From NCBI GenBank assembly GCA_001915545.1, contig MNQS01000189.1, positions 1 to 20,546 on the forward strand: 20,546 bases of DNA. Reading direction: 5' to 3'. Under the pieces are notes generated by a model that was not told the origin of the DNA, did no database searches, and worked only from the letters and a program-made list of their open reading frames with translations. Every line of letters begins with the position of its first letter. Position 1 is the stretch's first letter. This stretch comes from Bacteroides sp. 43_108 (lineage in GTDB: Bacteria > Bacteroidota > Bacteroidia > Bacteroidales > Bacteroidaceae). This document shows positions 5,542-13,180 of this stretch, piece after piece. The translations under genes and the position numbers were made by a program.

Positions 5542-8175
5542 TCAGTTTCCTATATGATAATACAATATTCCTTTATATACCGGAGAATAATTTCCAGAAC
5601 AAAATCCTACACAAGAAGCAGGATAATGAATATCCAATCTCCCTAATTCTCTTCCGTCAACAAAAAGATAGAGCTTATTTCCCCTTCTCACCGCACGGAA
5701 ATTATAAGATTCCTTTAATTGTTCTTGAATTCCCAACTTATAAATATGCCGTTCCAAATCCTGAGCGTCTTTATTAATAAAACGAATACCTTCCGTTTTT
5801 ATCGGAGTAAAAGACAAACGATTATAAGCCAGATGCTCTGCCACCGTCGCCCCGCTGTTATTCAATGGATACCATTTTCCCTCATTCAAATATTCTATTG
5901 TAAATTTACTAAACATATCGTCTACAAACTCCGCCTTATTCCCTACTTCATGACGGTTCAGGTAAAGGGCATTTATCCATGAAGGCGATATAAAACGATA
6001 ACATTTTTCGACAAAATCAGTATACTTCACATCAGGATAAACCATTTGTAAATGTTCCAACGGATATTTTTTATCAAGTATCTGTTGTCCTTGTTTTACA
6101 ACTACCACTTCCAGCATACGCGTGATACCATTAAATTGAGCTTTTACATAGTTATCTTTATCCACATAAACCGGATAGCTTCCTGACATCTTACAATCGG
6201 ACAAACCTGAAAGTTGAAAACTAAATTCATAATGATCAAGAAAATCACCTTTCAATATTTCTGAATGTTCTTTTAACTGTATCCGGTCATCATCAAATCC
6301 GATAGTATAAGTCACCCCTTCGAACAAAGCTTTTTTAGTCCGATCAAACACTCCGGGAACACCGGGTTCCGTCACAGGAATAATCTTTGTAAACAGATGT
6401 TTTTGAGGAGATGGTATTTCATCCAACCATACTTTCAAACAATCCTGATTACGTTCAATACGTAAATGATGATAAACACCCCAACGAAAATCTTTAGGCA
6501 AAGTGAAATATTCCTCCTTTTCTTTACCATTAATAATGGTACGCAAATACCAATTGTGGTTCTTTGTATCGAAACCGATATAAGCATTATTATCCACATC
6601 TTTCCACCACGCAATGATACCAGCATCTCCATCTGTTTTGACTGCTGTTTCAAACATATAAGTTGTAGAAGGTTTCACTTGTTGCAGCACTCCAAAAGAA
6701 GGTGTTTCCCCTTTCATTGAAAAAGTGGGCAAAGAAGGTTCCGGATGATAGCCATCTGTACAAGGACCGGTTATTCCTTCAACAAATAATGTTTTATTAA
6801 AGAAATGAACACGGTTAATATACTGCCCCCTACACTCATTATTTTTATTAGCCATATATATAAGCCACCATTCAAATCCATTGGGCCCCCTTAAAATATT
6901 AGGTTGTCCCGGGGTCATCAAAATATCATCTGCTGTTTCACTCCTCATATCAAACAAAGAAACATCAAAAAATTGGGCACGCCCTTTATTTGTTTCTACA
7001 GCAAGCAAGTTCTCTCCTTTTTTCAGAAGCTCTCGTTGCTTTTCATCAAGGTTTACCATACAATAATCCCGTCCCTGTTTTTCGTAAATCAATGTTCCAT
7101 TCAAATATATTTTTGTATCTCCGTCATGAGCAACCCTGAGTGCTAAATTTCCCACCTGTTTGCCAACAAAAAAAGATTTACGTAACCACAATGAAGGAGA
7201 TGTCCACCAAGTACCTAAATGACGAGTGGTAGATCCTTTTATCTCTTTAGATGAGAATCCACATTCTCCTTTCTTCCAATCGGAAGCCTGATATACCGGA
7301 AGCATCCAACCGACTCCAGGATTATTTTCTGTATAATCAAACAATGGCTCATAAGTGATGCCATATCGTAAAAGATCCACATAATTCTCTTCCAGTAGAA
7401 TTTGATTAGAATTTACTACCGGATAGCTATATTTATTCCCATTTTGAAAACTTAAAGGTGAGTCTGCCTCCGCAACCCCCAATTGATAATTCCCCCACTC
7501 AGTAGAGGTATGATTGGCATTATACATCAAATAGTATCGGTCTCTGTATTTCATCACCCAAGGTCCCTCTGCCACTCTGTTATCCATGGTCTCCCATGTA
7601 TCCGGCAATGATGCAAACAAGCACACTGGTTCTCCGGCAAATTCCGCCGGATTCTTCATTTTACGTCCCCAAATAGTATTTCCATCAGTAAAACGCACCA
7701 TATACATATATAATTGTCCGTCATCATCTTTAAAAACCTTAGGATCAATGCGATTATCCATCCAAGTTTTTTTATCAGGCTCTATATAGGGCCCCAACAC
7801 ATTTTTACTTTGAGCATGTACAATGTGAACAGCATGCTTATCCTTACCCCAATAATTGACAGACCAATATAAGTGAAAATCACCATTCAAACAAAACATA
7901 TCATTGGCGTGAATCTGCTCATTACCGGCACCACTTCCTTTACTCCAGCCATTATCCATAGTCACGACATGAACAGGTTTACCCCAATGAACCAAGTCGT
8001 CGGAAACATAAAAATCCCCATTGGTAAATACTCCACCTATATAATACTTACCATTATATTTCATCACACCGGCATCCGCTACTCCGGGAAGCACCGGATT
8101 CTGTATGTTTTGCGCGAATAAAGTACCGCAACAAGCAAAAGCACAGAAGATCAGTATTTTTTTGCAGACAAGCAT
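5542..8175 (-). CDS. Large multi-domain GH43-type glycosidase with inserted beta-sandwich
   Basis: An 877-residue exported protein (signal peptide about 1-21, cut before Q22). The GH43 propeller starts at about 25; D34 (VADAGV), D144 (RIDPKVF) and E203 (VAEGPW) occupy the catalytic positions. After blade four, residues about 290-412 form a beta-sandwich like the GH2 sugar-binding domain (LWLRKSFFVG, LALRVAHDGDTKIYLNG, LLAVETNKG). The propeller resumes at about 418 with TPGQPNILRG and WWLIYMAN and closes near 470. The fifth-blade GxGH histidine is replaced (TPGQPN). Residues about 475-630 and 640-877 look like two LamG/concanavalin-type sandwiches, the second interrupted by a galactose-binding-like segment (about 730-817). 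Likely an exo-glycosidase acting on arabinose- or galactose-type residues; exact substrate unknown. First enzyme gene after susD. Confidence 0.88.
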   Translation of the reverse strand: MLVCKKILIFCAFACCGTLFAQNIQNPVLPGVADAGVMKYNGKYYIGGVFTNGDFYVSDDLVHWGKPVHVVTMDNGWSKGSGAGNEQIHANDMFCLNGDFHLYWSVNYWGKDKHAVHIVHAQSKNVLGPYIEPDKKTWMDNRIDPKVFKDDDGQLYMYMVRFTDGNTIWGRKMKNPAEFAGEPVCLFASLPDTWETMDNRVAEGPWVMKYRDRYYLMYNANHTSTEWGNYQLGVAEADSPLSFQNGNKYSYPVVNSNQILLEENYVDLLRYGITYEPLFDYTENNPGVGWMLPVYQASDWKKGECGFSSKEIKGSTTRHLGTWWTSPSLWLRKSFFVGKQVGNLALRVAHDGDTKIYLNGTLIYEKQGRDYCMVNLDEKQRELLKKGENLLAVETNKGRAQFFDVSLFDMRSETADDILMTPGQPNILRGPNGFEWWLIYMANKNNECRGQYINRVHFFNKTLFVEGITGPCTDGYHPEPSLPTFSMKGETPSFGVLQQVKPSTTYMFETAVKTDGDAGIIAWWKDVDNNAYIGFDTKNHNWYLRTIINGKEKEEYFTLPKDFRWGVYHHLRIERNQDCLKVWLDEIPSPQKHLFTKIIPVTEPGVPGVFDRTKKALFEGVTYTIGFDDDRIQLKEHSEILKGDFLDHYEFSFQLSGLSDCKMSGSYPVYVDKDNYVKAQFNGITRMLEVVVVKQGQQILDKKYPLEHLQMVYPDVKYTDFVEKCYRFISPSWINALYLNRHEVGNKAEFVDDMFSKFTIEYLNEGKWYPLNNSGATVAEHLAYNRLSFTPIKTEGIRFINKDAQDLERHIYKLGIQEQLKESYNFRAVRRGNKLYLFVDGRELGRLDIHYPASCVGFCSGNYSPVYKGILYYHIGN

Positions 8176-8196
8176 AAATGATACTAGTTAAATAAA

Positions 8197-8243
8197 GACT
8201 ATGCCGGAAGTATTATAAAAAGAAAAAACACTCCGACACAGTC
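8197..8243 (-). promoter_or_regulatory. Hairpin between susD and the enzyme genes
   Basis: In minus-strand RNA, GACUGUGUCGGA (from 8243) pairs with the segment UCCGGCAUAGUC (ending 8197) in a 12-bp stem with two G-U wobbles and a loop of about 20 bases. On the opposite strand these wobbles would be mismatches, so the fold fits the direction of the operon. The following sequence TTTATTT is only a weak T-run. It may work as a partial terminator or RNA stability element that lowers expression of the GH43 genes relative to susCD. No promoter box is seen in this 79-bp gap. Confidence 0.5.
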
Positions 8244-8254
8244 TTTCTTTTTTA

Positions 8255-9844
8255 TTAATAATTAGGATTCTGAGTTAGTTGAGGAACATCATCAATCTTA
8301 CTGATTTCAACTTCCGATGTAGGGATAGGCATACGTTTGTGTTTGCCAATCACAAAATTGTTGAAGTCCTTGTCACGAGCTTTCAGCTCGTCAATACCAG
8401 CCTGTGAATCAAGCAATCCCCAGCGCTTCAAATCCGCCCAACGCCAGCCTTCGAAACAAAGTTCCAAAGCACGTTCCATCTGAAGACGTTTGATAAAGAC
8501 CTCCTTTGAACTTAAACAATCCTTCCACCGACTATCTTTCAGTTTGGATAACCCTGCACGTTCTCTTACCTTATCAACATAAACAGCCGCATCAGAAGCC
8601 GAAGTTCCAGTTTCAACCAAACACTCCGCATAACTCAATAAAACATCAGCATACCGCATAATACGATAATTATTACGTGCGAAATAGTCTTCACGTTCAC
8701 GATAGTAAGAAGTATTGTATTTGCGAATATAACAATCCTCTGTGTCCTGTCCCCACTCATCAAACCATTGTGACGCATCTTCATTGGCATAGTATTTTTT
8801 TGACTGATCAGGAAAATCATCTCCAAAATGTTTATAAAGAATACTATTGTATAAACGCAAGTCATTTCTGCCATCAACCCTTCTCTCTTTCAAGAACTCA
8901 TCTACTAGCCAACGACGCGCTTTACCATCGCCCCAACCCGTACCATGAGTGCCACCGGGTGCATAAAACTGAGTACGCTGGAAACCAAAGGCCATACTGG
9001 CATCATTGCCTGTGCCCCCCTTATTTTGATCATCAAACTGAATTTCAAATATTCCCTCCTGATTATTTTCATTCAAATCGGTAAAATTGTCTTCACGGTT
9101 ATCAAGCAAACCATACAAAGAGCCTTCCCTATCAATCAGCCATTGCAACTGTTCTTTGGCCCTATCATATTTATGTTGTTGCATATAAGCCTTGCCCAAC
9201 AAAGCTTTAGCAGCACCTTTTGTCGCTCTGCCTAAATCTGCCGCATCCCATGCCTCCGGCAAATTCTCCATTGCAAACGTAAGGTCTTTTTCTATCTGAT
9301 CCCAAATTTCCTGTTCTGAAGCGTCCTTAGGTATGTAATCAGCATTTTGAGGTTCAAGAACTAATGTCCCTTTCTCCCACAAAAGATTTATCTGAAAATA
9401 CCACAGAGCACGTAAAAAGGAAGCCTGTGCTAAAAGTTGGTTCTTTTGAACCTCATCCATTTCAATCGCAGGCACATTAGCCAAAACCTGATTACAACGA
9501 AAGATCCCTACATAAAAATGCTCCCAATGTACCTTATTACCCTCATAGAAATCATAATTATTATAAAGAAAACGCGTCCAGTCACCTAATTCTATCCAAG
9601 GAGACGAACTCCATCCTTCATCTGATGACAGATCGTAACGAAAAGACAACCAACGCATCCAAGTCCCTTCTTTATATAAGAAACTGTAACAAGCATTTAC
9701 TCCAGCTTTTGCATCATCCGCCGATTTCCAAAAAGTAGTATTGGTTACTTCATTCGGATTTTCTATATCCAATAAACTTGAGCTGCATCCGGTAGCACAC
9801 AAAGCCAAGACACCAGCAAATAAAAATCTATATATTTTCTTCAT
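8255..9844 (-). CDS. susD-like: SusD-like surface glycan-binding lipoprotein
   Basis: 529 residues with a lipoprotein signal (LCATGC, cysteine 20), followed by LLDIENPNEVTNTTFWKSADDA, the typical SusD/RagB N-terminus. The N-terminal TPR-like helices (FLRALWYFQINLLW, ATKGAAKALLGKAYMQQHKYDRAKEQL) and the C-terminal block (RYADVLLSYAECLVETG, VRERAGL, ERALELCFEGWRWADLKRWG, PIPTSEVEI) are characteristic. It caps the SusC channel at the cell surface and binds the incoming oligosaccharide. The start is 21 bp after the susC stop, the usual pairing. Length is normal for the family. Ligand specificity cannot be read from the sequence. Confidence 0.96.
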   Translation of the reverse strand: MKKIYRFLFAGVLALCATGCSSSLLDIENPNEVTNTTFWKSADDAKAGVNACYSFLYKEGTWMRWLSFRYDLSSDEGWSSSPWIELGDWTRFLYNNYDFYEGNKVHWEHFYVGIFRCNQVLANVPAIEMDEVQKNQLLAQASFLRALWYFQINLLWEKGTLVLEPQNADYIPKDASEQEIWDQIEKDLTFAMENLPEAWDAADLGRATKGAAKALLGKAYMQQHKYDRAKEQLQWLIDREGSLYGLLDNREDNFTDLNENNQEGIFEIQFDDQNKGGTGNDASMAFGFQRTQFYAPGGTHGTGWGDGKARRWLVDEFLKERRVDGRNDLRLYNSILYKHFGDDFPDQSKKYYANEDASQWFDEWGQDTEDCYIRKYNTSYYREREDYFARNNYRIMRYADVLLSYAECLVETGTSASDAAVYVDKVRERAGLSKLKDSRWKDCLSSKEVFIKRLQMERALELCFEGWRWADLKRWGLLDSQAGIDELKARDKDFNNFVIGKHKRMPIPTSEVEISKIDDVPQLTQNPNY

Positions 9845-9865
9845 ATCAGTATACTAATTTATAAG

Positions 9866-12865
9866 TTAAAAGGTCAAATCCAAGCCAAACATAACAGAAC
9901 GAGTATTAGGATATGAAAAACTATCCGTTCCACTATTCCAAATATTAGTGTTTATAAAATCAGGATCAAGCCCGGAATAGCCTGTAAAAGTGAGCAGATT
10001 ACTACCGGTAGCATATAAACGAAGTTTGTCAATACCCAAATTCTTCAACCATTCCTTTTTAAGATTGTATCCGATAGAAATATTTTTCAGTCTGAAATAA
10101 GAACCGTTTTCAAGGAAACGATCCGCATCCCATGAATTACGTTGGTCACCATAAATTATACGTGGCGTATCAGAATTCTGATTTACCTGATAAGGTTCTT
10201 CTCCCTTCTTGAAGCGAAGATAATTGGAATTGTCCGAGAACAAACGTCCTTGCCATTTGGATACATTATAAATTTTATTACCAAATTGCCCATTCCACAT
10301 CATACTGAAATCAAAGTCTTTCCATTCAGCATTCAAGACCAATGACATTTGCATCTTTGCCCACGGACTTCCGCAAAATTGACGGTCATCCGCCGTAATC
10401 TGTCCATTATTATCCGTATCAATATATTTCACATCACCTAATTGCGGACGTTTCCCGGAAATCATAATAGGTTCGCCATCAGGAGTTACATAATTATCTA
10501 TTTGTTCTTGTGTTTTAAAAATCCCATCGGTTTTATACAAAAAAAATTCTGCCAACGGACCATTCAACCTCGTTCTTGCCTGACCTGAATCAATAAAAGG
10601 TTTTTCATATCCTAAACTTAATACTTTATTACTCAAAGTTGTAATATTCAACAATGCACCATATTTGAAATCTGAAACTTGATCTTTCCACCCCAAGCTC
10701 AATTCAAATCCACGATTGCGCAAACTAGCCGCATTTGCTTTAGGTGCCCCTTCTTGATTACCGGTAGAGATGGCAATAGGCATTTCCGTCAAAACATCCT
10801 TAGTCTTTGAATGATAATACTCGGCACTGAAAGTCAAACGTGAATTGAGAAAACTAGCGTCAAAACCAATATTTACGGTTTCTTTGGTTTCCCAAACAAG
10901 ATTGGTATTCACTAATTTTACTTGAGTGGCTCCAGGTACAATAGCTCCACCAAATACCGTCACAATGCTTTGATTAATAGTACCAACATAATCCCAATCA
11001 CCGATAGAAGCATTACCCAAACGCCCCCAATTTCCCCTGATCTTCAAATCATCAATCCAAGGTACCTTAAAGAAACTTTCCTTAGAAATTCTCCAGGCAG
11101 CAGAAACAGAAGGAAAATTACCCCAGCGATTTTCCTTAGCTAAACGAGAAGTACCATCCCGACGGAAAGTAGCTGTCAGATAATATTTGTCATCATAAAT
11201 ATAATTAACACGTCCCAAATAAGAGATCATGGCATTCTCACTAATACTATTAGTATTCTGTTGGTTACTTTGTCCAGCATTTAACACTGTCAGATAATCA
11301 CCATTACCTAACATAGGAAAATTAAGACGGGAAGCCCATAACCCCTCCCACTCATGATGTTGGTAAGTAGTACCTAATACTGCATCGACATGATGTTTTC
11401 CAAAATCCTTGTTAAAATTCAACGTGTGCTCAATCAGCATATTATAAGTATTATCACGTGCTTTCTGGCTCTCCGGATCACGATGTTCCTGATTTTGTTG
11501 CCAATTACCTTCACCACGAAACCATGAATTTTCATAGAAATACAAGTCAACGCCCCCATTGAACTTATAAGAAAGAAACTCGAAAGGTTTGAACTCCAAC
11601 CACAATGAACCATTCAGACGATTTTGTCTCATATGGCGTTTTTCCAAATTTTCACGTGCAATGGGATTTACACCGAAAGTATTATATTTAGCCGCATCTC
11701 CATATCCATAACCACCTGGATTATTCTCATCATAAACCGGAATAGTAGGCATCATACGTAAAAAGTCATTATAAGTATTTGTCTGGTTCGGATCTGTATT
11801 AGTTAATGAGTAGGCCAAGTTCTCACCGAATGAAAACCAACCTTTTTTCCCCTGTGTGTTAACACGGAAACTATAACGATCAAACGTATTTCCATAAGAT
11901 ACACCATCATTATTATAGTAACCAGCTGAAACAAAATAACTACCCGAATCTCCACCACCGGATAAAGATACATTATAATCCTGTACCAAAGCTGTCTTCA
12001 ATACCTCATCCTGCCAATTGGTATCATATTCGGAATGCTTCTGAGTTGTTGTTATGGAGGCTATACCATCTTTTATCGCTTCTTTATAAGCTATATCATT
12101 ATATTTAATGTACTCTGCCGCATTCATCAAATCAAACTTCGGACTCCACTCCAATGTTTCTTTCACACTCACATTCACCTTCATAGGACCACTCACCCCT
12201 TTCTTAGTAGTAACAATAATCACCCCATTAGCAGCACGAGAACCATATATAGCGGCAGCGGAAGCATCTTTCAAGATCTGAATAGATTCAACGTCAGCCG
12301 GATTAAAGTCAACTCCCGGATCAGTTATCATCCCATCGACCACCCACAACGGAGCATTATTACTTAATGAACCCACACCACGAATTTGAATAGAAGCATC
12401 CTCACCTGCTCTACCACTACTACGAACGTTTACACCTGTAGCAAGCCCCTGCATCTGACTGACAAGTGTTCCAGCTGAGCTTTTTTTCATCTCTTTGGTA
12501 TCAACTACTGCTACTGCACCCGTCAGATCAGATTTCTTCACAGTCTGATAACCAATTATAACCACCTCTTCCAAAGCCTTGGAATCATCCTTCATTATCA
12601 CGTGCAAAGGTTTTCCCTTGTAAACAATCTCTTGGAGGGTCATCCCTATATATGAGAAAACCAATGTTTGTCCATTTTCTCCAGTAAGAGTAAACTTACC
12701 ATCCAAATCAGTAGTAGTACCGGTAGAAGTACCCTTAATAACCACATTCACACCAATTAAAGGCAAGTTGTCTGTGTCTACTACGGTTCCGGTCATTGTT
12801 ACGTTCTGCGCATAAGCAGTCATCGTAAAAATAGTCAGAAAGAAGACTAATAATTTTTTAATCAT
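9866..12865 (-). CDS. susC-like: SusC-like TonB-dependent outer membrane transporter
   Basis: 999 residues, full length. A signal peptide (1-19, cut at AYA/Q) is followed by a carboxypeptidase-regulatory-like domain (about 22-95), a TonB-box-like segment (EEVVIIGYQT, 99-108), the plug (about 110-223, with the SusC signature WVVDGM, VESIQILKDASAAAIYGSRAANGVIIVTTKKG split over 174-223) and a beta-barrel ending in phenylalanine (FGLDLTF). It imports oligosaccharides through the outer membrane with energy from TonB-ExbBD, in complex with the SusD-like protein encoded next. Its promoter carries the conserved 41-bp block shared with the GH2 operon, so it is the likely main target of the HTCS. Confidence 0.97.
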   Translation of the reverse strand: MIKKLLVFFLTIFTMTAYAQNVTMTGTVVDTDNLPLIGVNVVIKGTSTGTTTDLDGKFTLTGENGQTLVFSYIGMTLQEIVYKGKPLHVIMKDDSKALEEVVIIGYQTVKKSDLTGAVAVVDTKEMKKSSAGTLVSQMQGLATGVNVRSSGRAGEDASIQIRGVGSLSNNAPLWVVDGMITDPGVDFNPADVESIQILKDASAAAIYGSRAANGVIIVTTKKGVSGPMKVNVSVKETLEWSPKFDLMNAAEYIKYNDIAYKEAIKDGIASITTTQKHSEYDTNWQDEVLKTALVQDYNVSLSGGGDSGSYFVSAGYYNNDGVSYGNTFDRYSFRVNTQGKKGWFSFGENLAYSLTNTDPNQTNTYNDFLRMMPTIPVYDENNPGGYGYGDAAKYNTFGVNPIARENLEKRHMRQNRLNGSLWLEFKPFEFLSYKFNGGVDLYFYENSWFRGEGNWQQNQEHRDPESQKARDNTYNMLIEHTLNFNKDFGKHHVDAVLGTTYQHHEWEGLWASRLNFPMLGNGDYLTVLNAGQSNQQNTNSISENAMISYLGRVNYIYDDKYYLTATFRRDGTSRLAKENRWGNFPSVSAAWRISKESFFKVPWIDDLKIRGNWGRLGNASIGDWDYVGTINQSIVTVFGGAIVPGATQVKLVNTNLVWETKETVNIGFDASFLNSRLTFSAEYYHSKTKDVLTEMPIAISTGNQEGAPKANAASLRNRGFELSLGWKDQVSDFKYGALLNITTLSNKVLSLGYEKPFIDSGQARTRLNGPLAEFFLYKTDGIFKTQEQIDNYVTPDGEPIMISGKRPQLGDVKYIDTDNNGQITADDRQFCGSPWAKMQMSLVLNAEWKDFDFSMMWNGQFGNKIYNVSKWQGRLFSDNSNYLRFKKGEEPYQVNQNSDTPRIIYGDQRNSWDADRFLENGSYFRLKNISIGYNLKKEWLKNLGIDKLRLYATGSNLLTFTGYSGLDPDFINTNIWNSGTDSFSYPNTRSVMFGLDLTF

Positions 12866-13040
12866 TTTTTATAGAATTAGATTTGTAAAATTGTGCGGAG
12901 ATTTCAGTTCCGCTTTTTAATTAATCACAAGTATGTTCATAAATATACATACAACAGATAGAATTTAAAGGTCACATTCTTGTTATGTCATAGGCATTTC
13001 TTTTTTCACAGTATTACATGAATCATATTCTCAACTTTTT
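12866..13040 (-). other. Long susC leader, 5' untranslated region
   Basis: From the -7 box at 13047-13054 the transcript should start near 13040, which leaves a leader of about 175 bases. It includes a 6-bp hairpin GTATGT/ACATAC (12931-12952) and the GCGGA/TCCGC hairpin (12895-12913). Only very short start-stop pairs occur in it (at most nine codons), so a leader peptide is unlikely. The ATG is preceded by an A-rich stretch rather than a Shine-Dalgarno sequence, as is usual in Bacteroides. Confidence 0.5.
12895..12918 (+). terminator. Terminator-like hairpin antisense to susC leader
   Basis: GCGGA (12895-12899) and TCCGC (12909-12913) enclose nine bases and are followed by TTTTT (12914-12918) on the plus strand. 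On the minus strand no T-run follows. It could end an antisense RNA that starts within the beginning of susC. I could not find a convincing plus-strand promoter at a suitable distance, and the stem is only 5 bp. Confidence 0.3.
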
Positions 13041-13046
13041 GTGATG

Positions 13047-13054
13047 CAAATGTA
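13047..13054 (-). promoter_or_regulatory. susC operon promoter, -7 box
   Basis: TACATTTG on the minus strand matches the Bacteroides TAnnTTTG element. No TTTG/TTG is present 19-20 bp upstream; instead the conserved block at 13076-13116 begins 21 bp upstream. A missing -33 element fits a promoter that depends on an activator. Confidence 0.6.
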
Positions 13055-13075
13055 TTCCAAACTCCCCGAATGTGC

Positions 13076-13116
13076 TAGAACTATTCAACCAATTAATAGA
13101 ATAATACATTCAAAAA
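13076..13116 (-). promoter_or_regulatory. Candidate HTCS operator upstream of susC
   Basis: This 41-bp block matches 30 of 41 positions, without gaps, with 20329-20369 upstream of the GH2 gene. The best core is ATTGGNNGAATNGTTCTA, preceded by ATTATTYTA. Each copy ends exactly 21 bp before the -7 box. Within the block TTCTA occurs twice 21 bp apart, as expected for direct half-sites of an AraC-type dimer. Binding by the HTCS encoded next door is inferred. Confidence 0.6.
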
Positions 13117-13163
13117 TCGCCCTCAGAATAGTTCCTGAGGGCGATTAGTTCTATTATTCTATT
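13095..13163. repeat. Inverted repeat enclosing the HTCS terminator
   Basis: AATAGAATAATA at 13095-13106 and its perfect inverted copy TATTATTCTATT at 13152-13163 (12 bp) flank the terminator stem at 115-126/135-146 of the same kilobase (13115-13146). The left arm is part of the candidate operator. The right arm lies just beyond the HTCS stop codon. The two stems could form one extended hairpin, or the right arm could be an extra regulator half-site. Confidence 0.6.
13112..13146 (-). terminator. HTCS gene terminator
   Basis: A perfect 12-bp stem AATCGCCCTCAG/CTGAGGGCGATT (13115-13126, 13135-13146) with an 8-base loop is followed by a T-run (13112-13116) in minus-strand orientation. It lies 35 bp after the HTCS stop and separates the regulator from the susC operon. 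Confidence 0.85.
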
Positions 13164-13180
13164 TCATGCGCCGAAAAAAA

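Noticed and set aside
12878..12885. TAGATTTG on the plus strand as a promoter for an antisense RNA
   Set aside because: The predicted start would be only about 26 bases before the terminator-like hairpin ends, and no -33 box stands out.
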